Assembly (NCBI GenBank): GCA_027365835.1
Contig: DAHXLU010000034.1
Location: 1-8,127 of the forward strand
DNA from: JAJZMA01 sp021850405
GTDB taxonomy: Bacteria > Chloroflexota > Dormibacteria > Aeolococcales > Aeolococcaceae
Length of the DNA: 8,127 nt
Direction: 5' to 3'
The notes beneath the pieces were generated by a model, which was not told where the DNA came from, made no database searches, and was given only the letters and a program-made list of their open reading frames with translations. This document shows, one piece after another, positions 1-6,271 of this stretch. The translations under genes were made by a program, and so were the position numbers. Position 1 is the stretch's first letter; each line of letters opens with the position of its first letter.

Positions 1-431
1 TCTGAAACGTCATACTGATACCTGTGAGCCATTCCGGGTCCTCCCTTGGTTGGTTTTCCTCTTTCAAGGGTACCCGCATGGCTCACATCTTCATGCTCAC
101 CACCCGGCCAGCGAATTTACACCACTCGGCGGGACACTATCTCCAATTTCTCGACTCGAATCTCCCAGGAAACCCGGGGCGGTTCAGTCTGTGACAGGGA
201 CTACGTGAACACCGTCGGAAGGCCGTTTGAGAGAAAACTTCATGCACGGGCTGATGCGGGCGGATGGGGGGCTCGAGGGCCGAACCAGTCGTCTACCCTA
301 CCCGGGGCGACTCAGCATTTTCTCGTGGCGTTGGTTTTTTGCCTGCGTATCAGCCTTGTGGCGTGGCATGGGTCAAAGCTTGTAAGCGATCAGTCGGTGC
401 GTAGCGTGAGGCAGCCCGCTGCGCTCTTGCC
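1..431. other. Gene-free left flank
   Basis: No convincing protein-coding gene is seen in this stretch on either strand. The longest open frame (46-435, +) has no ribosome binding site, reads across structured DNA and resembles no family I know. The only interpretable element is the group II intron-like 3' end at about 220-303. The stretch downstream of the anti-sigma gene (300-431) has no clear hairpin followed by a T-run in the minus-strand sense, so the end of the sigma/anti-sigma transcript is not defined. A mobile-element origin for part of this flank is likely but not shown. Confidence 0.6.
220..303 (+). ncRNA. Group II intron-like 3' end (domains V and VI), probably a relic
   Basis: Positions 220-252 resemble the roughly 34-nt catalytic domain V hairpin of bacterial group II introns: GGCCGT near the 5' side, a GAAA loop at 233-236, and CATGCACGG on the 3' side, the last matching the usual domain V sequence closely. 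Positions 258-300 can fold into a following stem (GGGCGGATGG against TCGTCTACCC, with wobble pairs and one mismatch), and the element ends in CTACCCTACCC, typical of the intron 3' end. Departures: the AGC triad position reads GGC, its partner G.U pair is G.G, and the domain V upper stem is shorter than usual. No maturase reading frame is visible in 1-219, so the intron is either ORF-less here, truncated, or has its ORF outside the window. Recognition is from memory of the consensus, not a covariance search. Confidence 0.45.
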
Positions 432-1016
432 TTAGCCAGATTCGCTGCCGGCGTCGCTCTCTGCTCCTGGAGATTGTGTTTCCGTGCTGGCGGGTGGTGG
501 CGCCGGTGACGCATCCGTTGAGTGCGTGGCCCTGCTGGTGCCCTCCTGCTCCACTTCGTGTTCGGTAGTTACGAGCTCCTGATGTGTGGCTTCCCACTCT
601 TTCCAGATAAAGGCCTGGTGGTCCGGCGGCAGCTCTTTCTGGGCCATTGAGAGGAGCGCGGCAGCGCTTGCAAGGAGTTGCTGGGGATGGGTCGATACTG
701 GCGCCTGTTTGATGTATGACGCTGCGAGCGCAATTTCGTTTGATGGGATGGAAGCTGTGGCAGTTGAGGAGGGGCTTTTGGCTGGCTGTGATGGCGAGCC
801 CGGGAGCAGCAGCAGCATGCTGCCAGCAACGACTGCTGCCGCAAGAAGCCCCCGCTGCAGGAAAAAAGTCCATGATGCGCGAGGTTTGCTGACTGAAGCT
901 AGCAAGGCTGTGTGTGCGCGCTCCTGTGCGTGCGCTCGTGGCTCCTTGTGACTTGCAGCGCTCCATGCAGCGAGCGCCTGCTGCAGCCTTTCTTCGGGCT
1001 TTTCCATGTTGCTCAT
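432..1016 (-). CDS. Putative anti-sigma factor, single-pass membrane protein
   Basis: This 194-residue protein follows the ECF sigma gene with an ATGA overlap (its ATG at 1016-1014 shares bases with the sigma stop codon), the usual arrangement of a sigma/anti-sigma pair. Residues 1-48 are charged, helical and alanine-rich and would lie in the cytosol. A single hydrophobic segment spans about 51-72. The remaining 120 residues would be outside: a helical part (about 94-155, rich in Leu, Glu and Gln) and a Ser/Pro/Glu/Ala tail from about 160 that looks disordered. No HxxxCxxC zinc anti-sigma motif is present, and I recognise no named family, so the role rests on context and topology. Translation is probably coupled to the sigma gene because only a distant GAGGG precedes the start. 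It could instead be an unrelated membrane protein co-transcribed with the sigma factor. Confidence 0.6.
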   Translation of the reverse strand: MSNMEKPEERLQQALAAWSAASHKEPRAHAQERAHTALLASVSKPRASWTFFLQRGLLAAAVVAGSMLLLLPGSPSQPAKSPSSTATASIPSNEIALAASYIKQAPVSTHPQQLLASAAALLSMAQKELPPDHQAFIWKEWEATHQELVTTEHEVEQEGTSRATHSTDASPAPPPASTETQSPGAESDAGSESG

Positions 1017-1570
1017 TCTGCTTTCTGCCCTCGCGGATTTCGCGCAAGTTCTCTTTCAAGTGCTGCGAGCGCCCTGTGCTGCAGTGCTTTCACTGCGCCA
1101 ACCGGTTTTCCTGAGGCCTCTGCAACCCGTTCCAGTGAGTGGTCAAGGACAAAACGCCGTACAAGCACATCGCGCTGAGCCTCATTCAGCCTGCGGATGG
1201 CCCTGCGCACCTCGGCTGCGAGGAAAGCATCCTCGGCAAGGCTGGCAGGATCCACGGTCTCCTCTGGTTCTGGCACAGCTCTCCTGGCCCGGCTTTCTTT
1301 GCGAAACTCATCGACAATCCGGTATCTGGCTATGCGCAGGAACCATGCTTCAACCACTGGTTCGGAGCAAGAGCGTAGCTTCCCAAGTGATCCTGTTGCA
1401 CTGACAAACACCTCCTGGACGATGTCCTCCGCATCTCCCTGGCGCGAAAAATGGGCGAGCGTGTAGCGCAGCACTACAGGGTAGAAATGACTAAACAGCC
1501 AGTTCCAGCCTTGAGGGTCCCCCTTTTTTGCTGCGATCACTGCATCACTCACATTGTCGGGAAGAGGCAA
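1013..1570 (-). CDS. ECF (group 4) RNA polymerase sigma factor
   Basis: This 185-residue sigma-70 family factor has only regions 2 and 4, the ECF layout and length. Region 2 covers about residues 22-97 and includes the core-binding and -10 recognition sequences DAEDIVQEVF (46-55) and WFLRIARYRIVDEFRK (76-91). A short acidic linker (100-117) leads to region 4 (about 121-175), a helix-turn-helix unit with RRLNEAQRDVL and the GKPVGAVKALQHRALAAL recognition-helix part. The chosen start is TTG at 1570-1568, with AGGAG about 9 nt upstream on the minus strand; GTG at 1552 is an alternative. The downstream overlapping membrane gene is its probable anti-sigma factor. It is divergent from the redox operon starting at 2082, so control of that operon and of itself is an obvious guess, but I found no shared GGAAC-type -35 element. 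Confidence 0.93.
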   Translation of the reverse strand: MPLPDNVSDAVIAAKKGDPQGWNWLFSHFYPVVLRYTLAHFSRQGDAEDIVQEVFVSATGSLGKLRSCSEPVVEAWFLRIARYRIVDEFRKESRARRAVPEPEETVDPASLAEDAFLAAEVRRAIRRLNEAQRDVLVRRFVLDHSLERVAEASGKPVGAVKALQHRALAALERELARNPRGQKAE

Positions 1571-2081
1571 AAAGCACCGCTCCTATAGAGTAGGTCGTTG
1601 GAAAGAGGTAAACTGGTACGCCCAAAGATTACCCGTATCTTTCAGCTGTATCCCTCCGACATACCAGTATGAGAGAGCTCTCTGCAGGTCTGTCGTCCGC
1701 TGGGAAGGCTGTTGCCGTTTTCCCTTGGCAGTGTGCCATCTTGCCCTTCACCCTAAGGGACACTTTCGCCAGCAGGATTCAGCTCTCACCGTTCATTGGT
1801 CTGGTACAAAGCCGCTTCCCACGCAGCTACGGTGGCAACCTGACCCCGCTCAGCTCCTGGTGCAAGCCCCATCCAGGGGTAGCGGGGATTGGGCTGGCTG
1901 GCTCGTTGGTGCTACGCACGGTGGCATGTAGCCGTCTGGCTTCCTTCTGGTGCACCTTGGTGTCCGCTAGCTCTCTCAGCCCAATCCCAGGTGCTGGGCT
2001 TCCCGAAGGAAACCCCAGGTTTTTCTTTCCAACAGTGGGTGTCCCGCCATGGGCGCTCTCACAATACTGGAGGCACGAACC
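1571..2081. promoter_or_regulatory. Divergent intergenic region between sigma gene and redox operon
   Basis: About 510 bases without a convincing gene; open frames here lack ribosome binding sites and recognisable protein. The region should hold the promoters of both the sigma operon (leftward) and the redox operon (rightward). Visible structure includes a CATAC-CA-GTATG inverted repeat at 1660-1671 directly followed by the perfect 12-nt palindrome AGAGAGCTCTCT at 1672-1683, an AGCCCA/TGGGCT hairpin at 1978-2000, and a small AAACC-CCA-GGTTT stem at 2010-2022 with T-rich sequence after it. The last two lie 60-100 nt before the first operon gene and could form a leader structure. I could not identify convincing -35/-10 pairs for either direction, nor a known riboswitch. 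Confidence 0.4.
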
Positions 2082-2501
2082 ATGAAAATTGCGCTGGGAA
2101 AAGGATTCGCCGCGTCTCGGCTGGTGGCCCTGGGGGCAACAGTGGTGACTGCTGGTGCTGGAGCAGTGGTTCTGGCCGGGGCTGGGCATGCTCCTGACTC
2201 ATCGCTTGCGTCTTCAAAGTCGGGACAGGCCACAGCAGTTGCCAGACAGCTGTCTTCCCTACAGGCCCAGGAGCAGAAGGTGGCCGCCCAGCTTGCCACG
2301 GCACGCGCAGCTCTAAAGGTTGCCGAGCAGGGCAACAGCTCAACTTCACAGCAACTTGCCGCTGAAGCATCCACGATGGCGGCCCGGGAAGCAGCCCTGC
2401 AGAAGGAGGCTGCTGCGCTGGCTGACGCCTCACATGCAACTGCTGGAACCCATGCGACAGAAGGAGGGGATGGTGGAGGACAGGGTGGAGGGGACAATTG
2501 A
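2082..2501 (+). CDS. Small membrane-anchored coiled-coil protein, first gene of redox operon
   Basis: This 139-residue protein of no family I recognise starts at ATG 2082, chosen because GGAGG lies at 2069-2073, 8 nt upstream; the in-frame ATG at 2049 has no such site. Residues 1-13 are basic, 14-34 form a hydrophobic Ala/Val/Gly segment (signal anchor or uncleaved signal peptide), and about 52-115 are rich in Ala, Gln, Glu and Leu with coiled-coil character in two blocks separated by a GNSSTSQ break. The C-terminus is a glycine-rich tail (about 128-139). There are no cysteines or heme motifs. The next gene starts inside its stop codon. Position at the head of an ApbE/cytochrome b/NuoF-like operon suggests an extracytoplasmic structural or scaffold role, which is inference only. 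Confidence 0.75.
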   Translation: MKIALGKGFAASRLVALGATVVTAGAGAVVLAGAGHAPDSSLASSKSGQATAVARQLSSLQAQEQKVAAQLATARAALKVAEQGNSSTSQQLAAEASTMAAREAALQKEAAALADASHATAGTHATEGGDGGGQGGGDN

Positions 2502-2872
2502 GCAGGCGTTCCTTACTGCTCCAGCAGGTTCAGGAAGAACGCGCTAGCCAGCGGCAGGAGCAGTTTCGCCGGACCAGGGTTGCCCTGGGAGTCATAGGAA
2601 GCTCCATGCTGGCAGGGGGCGCCGCGGCATTTTTCTGGGCCTCCCAGGCAACACCGGCAGCATATGCTGGTGCATCTGCATCCATGACGCCGGCCCAGCA
2701 GCTGGCACGGGACAAGGCGCTACTCGCGCAGCTCAGCAAGAATGCCGCTGCTGAGGCGGGAGCCGCAAGATCATTGTCTGCCCCGGCGGGCACTGTGCCT
2801 GCACTGCCTCCCCTTCCAGCGATCTCGGTGCCTGCTCCTCACGCTGTTACTGGAGCCTCTGGTGTCCCTTGA
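2498..2872 (+). CDS. Small membrane-anchored protein with C-terminal TGAS motif, possible flavinylation target
   Basis: This 124-residue protein begins at TTG 2498, overlapping the previous stop as TTGA; GGAGGGG at 2486-2492 is well placed for that start. Residues 1-27 are strongly charged and basic (cytosolic), 28-50 form one membrane helix, 62-92 are an Ala/Gln/Lys-rich helix, and 93-114 are Pro/Ala-rich. The last ten residues contain HAVTGAS (115-121). ApbE proteins attach FMN to the Thr or Ser of Dxx(S/T)GA(S/T); here the Asp position is His, a one-base difference (CAC for GAC). The usual FMN-binding domain is absent, so this may be a minimal carrier, a degenerate site, or chance. Its 3' end overlaps the ApbE gene by 11 nt. 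I recognise no family. Confidence 0.72.
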   Translation: MSRRSLLLQQVQEERASQRQEQFRRTRVALGVIGSSMLAGGAAAFFWASQATPAAYAGASASMTPAQQLARDKALLAQLSKNAAAEAGAARSLSAPAGTVPALPPLPAISVPAPHAVTGASGVP

Positions 2873-3833
2873 GTGGCGGCATGGTGAGCTGTTTGGCTAC
2901 AGCAAGGCTATGGCGTCCCCGATCATGATTCGCGCCTGGCCAAGCCACGATGCAGGCTGGACCGAGAGGGTCATGGGGAGAGCTCTTTCGGTGTTTGACA
3001 CAGTCGATGTGATCTGCACGCGATTTCGCCCCGAGAGTCCACTCATGCGGATCAACCGGGTGCCGTTCCGCTGGCATTTTGCCCCGCCTATCCTGTTTCA
3101 GGCGCTTCTGGAGGCTTCCTGGGCCTACCAGCGCACCCACGGTCGCTTTGACCCCCGGGTTCTGACAGCACTTCTGTCCCTGGGTTATACAGAAACCCTC
3201 TCATCCGGTGCGGTGCTGGAATTGCCTGGAGCATGGAGTCGCCCGATGACTAGCCTGCGGGGCCGGCCCTGGCGCCCCAGGTTTCGCTATTCCAGCAGCA
3301 TGGTACTGCTCGGTCCCCATCCAGTGGAGCTGGGAGGCATTGGAAAAGGGTTAGCCATACGATGGGCCGCGAGCCTGCTCGCCCGGGAGGGGGAAGCAGA
3401 CTCATACCTGATATCTGCGGGCGGTGATTGTGCATGCCGCGGATCAGCTCCGGATGGTGGCCCGTGGCAGATTGGAGTGGAAGACCCTGGGGGGGGACCG
3501 GCACCGCTTGCGGTTCTGGGAGTGCGGGATCTGGCGGTGGCAACGTCTTCTACTCGTCTCCGCCGCTGGCAGCTTGACAGCCGCCCGGTCCACCACCTGC
3601 TCAACCCCGCTACCGGGAGGCCGGGAGGTAGGGGGCTGGCGTCTGTTACTGTCGTTCACAGTGATCCGGCAGTGGCAGAGGTGTGGAGCAAGAGTCTCTT
3701 TCTGGAGGGAGCCAGGGCAATAGGCAGGCTCGCAGATCAGCAGGGGCTGGCAGCCCTATGGATTGCGGATACGGGCCGCATGCACGTGACCTCTGCAATG
3801 GAGCGCTTTATCCTGTGGCGGGCTCCATCATGA
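2862..3833 (+). CDS. apbE: FAD:protein FMN transferase, ApbE family
   Basis: ApbE enzymes use FAD to attach FMN through a phosphoester bond to Thr/Ser of partner redox proteins, with Mg2+. Family signatures in order: AMASPIMIRAW (16-26, equivalent of the N-terminal AMGT strand), TRFRPESPLMRIN (53-65), FDPR (97-100), ELGGIGKGLAIRW (156-168), ISAGGDCACRG (184-194), AVATSSTRLRRW (225-236) and HHLLNPATGRP (244-254). GTG 2862 is chosen because GGAG at 2852-2855 precedes it and because ATG 2910 would cut into the AMxSP strand; the product is then 323 residues, near normal size. The late Mg2+ region reads AEVWSKSLFLEG (272-283) where many members have an Asp-x3-Thr pattern. No signal peptide or lipobox is visible, so it appears cytosolic. 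It lies between a candidate substrate and a membrane cytochrome, and the next gene overlaps as ATGA. Confidence 0.92.
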   Translation: MSLEWRHGELFGYSKAMASPIMIRAWPSHDAGWTERVMGRALSVFDTVDVICTRFRPESPLMRINRVPFRWHFAPPILFQALLEASWAYQRTHGRFDPRVLTALLSLGYTETLSSGAVLELPGAWSRPMTSLRGRPWRPRFRYSSSMVLLGPHPVELGGIGKGLAIRWAASLLAREGEADSYLISAGGDCACRGSAPDGGPWQIGVEDPGGGPAPLAVLGVRDLAVATSSTRLRRWQLDSRPVHHLLNPATGRPGGRGLASVTVVHSDPAVAEVWSKSLFLEGARAIGRLADQQGLAALWIADTGRMHVTSAMERFILWRAPS

Positions 3834-4534
3834 GACCTGCACCCAATCCCCCTCCGTCCTTCTGGGCAAGGCAAGTAGGTGGAATGGTGCTTGGTGCAGG
3901 AGCTGTGCTCCTTGCCCTTGTGCTGGGAAATCTGCTGGGAAGCATCTTTTTCCCCTTGGTGCATTCCCGGATGTTTCCGTGGATCACCGGACGCGGCTTT
4001 GGCATTGCCGCCTATCTGGACCTTACTCTGCTGGTCTTTTCCGGAATCTGGTTCCGCCATCCATGGAGGAGGATTCATCCGGTCATTGCTCCTCAGGCTC
4101 AGCTTCAAATCCACCGGCTGCTTGCGTTTGGTGTTGTGGTGTTTACGCTGGTCCATGTGGTGGCACTCAGCGCAGACTCCTTTGCGCACGTCGGCTGGAT
4201 GGGGGCATTTGTTCCGGGCGCAGCAGCTTACCGGCCCTTTGCGATAGCGCTTGGAACGCTATCTCTCTACCTGGGAGTAATCATTTTTGGTTCAGCTGCA
4301 TGGGCGGGTCGGCTGTTCGGAAGTAGCTGGGTGCGTATCCATCACGGAGCTGTTGCAGTCTTTGCACTTGCCTGGTTTCATGGCGTACTCGCGGGAAGCG
4401 ACACTCCTGTTTTGCGACCAATGTATCTAGTGACCGGACTGGCAGTAGTGCTCCTGCTGCTTTCGCGTTTTTTTGTGACGGGAGATTTCCTGCCGCCAGA
4501 TGATGTGCTGGAACCAGCAAGAGAAGGACCGTGA
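3830..4534 (+). CDS. Ferric-reductase-like transmembrane cytochrome b
   Basis: This 234-residue integral membrane protein has about six helices (near 17-40, 55-75, 95-113, 134-154, 172-190 and 197-215). Two helices carry heme-ligand pairs: H95 and H109 (Hx13H) and H171 or H172 with H184 (Hx12H counted from H171), the spacing of the ferric reductase/NADPH oxidase-like membrane domain, which binds two b hemes stacked across the membrane. No FAD/NAD(P) domain is fused, so electrons must come from a separate protein; the NuoF-like protein and ferredoxin encoded next are natural donors. The ATG overlaps the ApbE stop codon as ATGA and has no good Shine-Dalgarno site of its own, so translation is probably coupled. 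Function as a transmembrane electron conduit is inferred; the final acceptor is unknown and iron need not be the substrate. Confidence 0.88.
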   Translation: MRPAPNPPPSFWARQVGGMVLGAGAVLLALVLGNLLGSIFFPLVHSRMFPWITGRGFGIAAYLDLTLLVFSGIWFRHPWRRIHPVIAPQAQLQIHRLLAFGVVVFTLVHVVALSADSFAHVGWMGAFVPGAAAYRPFAIALGTLSLYLGVIIFGSAAWAGRLFGSSWVRIHHGAVAVFALAWFHGVLAGSDTPVLRPMYLVTGLAVVLLLLSRFFVTGDFLPPDDVLEPAREGP

Positions 4535-5856
4535 TGTCTGGTGGGGTAACTACGGACTTGCCTCTTTCTGTGTTGCGACCGCACTTCATGCCATATGCCC
4601 CTCCACCCCGTTTGTTCGCCGGCCCGCTGCATGCAGAAAGCTGGGAAGAGCACCTTGCAAGGCTGGGTTCAATCCATGCGGCACTCAGTTCTCGCCAGGA
4701 TCTGCTTCAGGTGGTGCGGCAGAGCGGGCTTGGAGGAAGGGGAGGATCTGGCTTTCCGGTTGCCGACAAGATCTCAGCCTTGCACAGGCGTGAGGGCATT
4801 CCGACTGTCATCATTAACGGAGCAGAGAGTGAGCCGGCCAGTCGCAAGGATTTCATGCTGGCCACCTTCCGTCCCCACCTGGTTGTTGATGGCGCTGTCG
4901 CTGCAGCCTTCCTCGCAGGAGCAGACCGGGTTGTCATCTATCTGCATAGGCGCTCCATAGAGATGTATCGCGCTCTGCTGGAAGCAGTGAAGAGCAGGGC
5001 GGCCGCGGGTTCGCGGATGCCACCCATCACCTTTGCGCTTGGCCCTGACCGGTATGTAGCTGGGGAGTCGAGTGCTGTGGTTTCGTTTGTTGGTGGCAGG
5101 GAGGCGAGGCCCACGAGACACCCAGTTGCCGGAACAGGCACAATTGGCGACTCTCCCACTATCGTGCATAACCTTGAGACCGTTGCCCATCTGGCCCTTG
5201 TCGTTCGCAACGGTGCCGACTGGTTTCGTGGGTGTGGCACTGACCAGTCACCAGGTTCTGTTCTGGTCACCCTGGGCGGTGATGTGCCCGCTGCGGGCCT
5301 GGTAGTAGAGTTGACTGCTCCTACGACCATAGGAGCGTTGCTGGAAGCGTTCGCACCGGGTACGGTAGAGGCTCGTTCCCTGTTGCTTGGGGGATATGCT
5401 GGCACGTGGATGGCTGGTGTGGAGGCGGCTGATCTTGGTATTGCACAGGATCTGTTTGCTGCTGCAGGAGTTTCACTCGGCTGCGGTTTTATGGGAGTGC
5501 TTTCGTCTGAGCACTGTGGTATTGCTGAAACGGCCGCCATTCTTGAGTATTTCGCCCGGGAGAGTGCGCAGCAGTGTGGTCCGTGTGTCTTTGGCCTGAC
5601 CGGGCTCGCAAAGGCGATGACGGGCTTGAGTCAGGCCCGAGCGCCAGAAAGCGTGGTGCAGCTAGTCAGGAAGCACGCCACGCTTCTTTACGGTCGGGGG
5701 AGCTGCAGACATCCGGACGGGGCTGTTCTCCTGGCCCTTTCCGCACTCGACGTATTTGCGTCAGATGCTACGCATCATGCAGGTGGTTCCCCGTGCCATG
5801 GCTCTGCCATGGGGCGCACATTTCCGATTCCTGAGCTGGCGAGAGAGTGGCGGTGA
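4534..5856 (+). CDS. NuoF-like NADH-binding flavin/iron-sulfur protein
   Basis: This 440-residue homologue of the complex I 51-kDa subunit carries GLGGRGGSGFPVADK (65-79, NADH/FMN glycine-rich region), NGAESEPASRKD (95-106), the PHLVVDG segment, YVAGESSAVVSFVGG (NuoF has GEETALxxSxEG), the PTIVHNLETVAHL segment, an SLBB-like region and a C-terminal Fe-S region. Cys348 and Cys351 (QCGPC) and Cys391 (GRGSCRHPDG) correspond to three of the four NuoF cluster ligands; the first is Ala345. I recall this as usual in stand-alone actinobacterial homologues. It should oxidise NAD(P)H in the cytosol and pass electrons to the adjacent ferredoxin and cytochrome b; no other complex I gene is present. ATG 4534 is chosen because AAGGA ends 5 nt upstream; GTG 4531 is an alternative. 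The start shares one base with the previous stop. Confidence 0.9.
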   Translation: MSGGVTTDLPLSVLRPHFMPYAPPPRLFAGPLHAESWEEHLARLGSIHAALSSRQDLLQVVRQSGLGGRGGSGFPVADKISALHRREGIPTVIINGAESEPASRKDFMLATFRPHLVVDGAVAAAFLAGADRVVIYLHRRSIEMYRALLEAVKSRAAAGSRMPPITFALGPDRYVAGESSAVVSFVGGREARPTRHPVAGTGTIGDSPTIVHNLETVAHLALVVRNGADWFRGCGTDQSPGSVLVTLGGDVPAAGLVVELTAPTTIGALLEAFAPGTVEARSLLLGGYAGTWMAGVEAADLGIAQDLFAAAGVSLGCGFMGVLSSEHCGIAETAAILEYFARESAQQCGPCVFGLTGLAKAMTGLSQARAPESVVQLVRKHATLLYGRGSCRHPDGAVLLALSALDVFASDATHHAGGSPCHGSAMGRTFPIPELAREWR

Positions 5857-6062
5857 GCAGGCGCCTGGTTGTTGTCATGGCGCAGTGCCGTGGGCATGGG
5901 ATCTGCTCGCTCATCGCTCCCAAGTTCATTGCGCTGGATCGCTGGGGGTATCCGATTGTGGATCCACTGCCTATGGAAGGCAGAGCAAGTATCCTTGCGG
6001 CAGAGCGCGCTGTTGCCGCCTGTCCGCGCCGTGCGCTCTTCATTCAGGAGTGCAAGGAGTGA
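5853..6062 (+). CDS. Small ferredoxin, CxxHxxC...CP type
   Basis: This 69-residue single-cluster ferredoxin has Cys12, Cys18 and Cys57-Pro58, giving C-R-G-H-G-I-C, then IAPKFIALDRWGYP, then AACPRRAL. This matches the short ferredoxins of Actinobacteria, in which the position between the first two Cys is variable and His there is known from mycobacterial cytochrome P450-linked ferredoxins carrying [3Fe-4S] or [4Fe-4S] clusters. GTG 5853 overlaps the NuoF-like stop as GTGA; GTG 5847 would add two residues. No P450 gene is present, so its partner is probably the NuoF-like protein or the cytochrome b encoded upstream. A frameshifted second copy lies at 7011-7220. An extra Cys67 near the C-terminus is not part of the family pattern. 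Confidence 0.9.
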   Translation: MSRRLVVVMAQCRGHGICSLIAPKFIALDRWGYPIVDPLPMEGRASILAAERAVAACPRRALFIQECKE

Positions 6063-6271
6063 CACTGCGGTGGCAGGGAAATCCTCTGGGACGGTGGTGG
6101 CGCAGCACTACGCCAGCCGACAGGACGAGCCAACCTGTACACATTCAACGCCAGCTTGAGAGGGAGGCTTGTGGTAGCAGCAGCTGGCACTCAGGAGCAT
6201 TTGCGCTGCCGATTGCGGGAACCGGAGCGTTGTTCCCTGACCAGGATTGCGGGCCTTCTGGAACGCCGGGC

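Noticed and set aside
373..1059. 228-codon minus-strand open frame overlapping the sigma/anti-sigma genes
   Set aside because: It lies in another frame over the anti-sigma gene, has an Arg/Cys/Gln/His-rich composition unlike a real protein, and no ribosome binding site.
1669..2085. 138-codon open frame in the intergenic region before the operon
   Set aside because: No ribosome binding site, no recognisable domain, and it overlaps the ribosome binding site and start of the real first gene at 2082.
2742..2861. Upstream in-frame extension of ApbE from ATG 2742
   Set aside because: It would overlap most of the C-terminal third of the previous gene and read as Cys/Leu/Arg-rich nonsense; GTG 2862 has its own GGAG and fits the family start.
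5756..6062. Upstream part of the long frame 5756-6415 crossing the ferredoxin
   Set aside because: It is a shadow of the NuoF-like and ferredoxin genes; only the part after GTG 6059 merits any attention.
6217..6237. GGGAAC...GTTCCC hairpin as a terminator between the convergent genes
   Set aside because: The stem is only 6 bp with a 9-base loop and no T-run on either strand.
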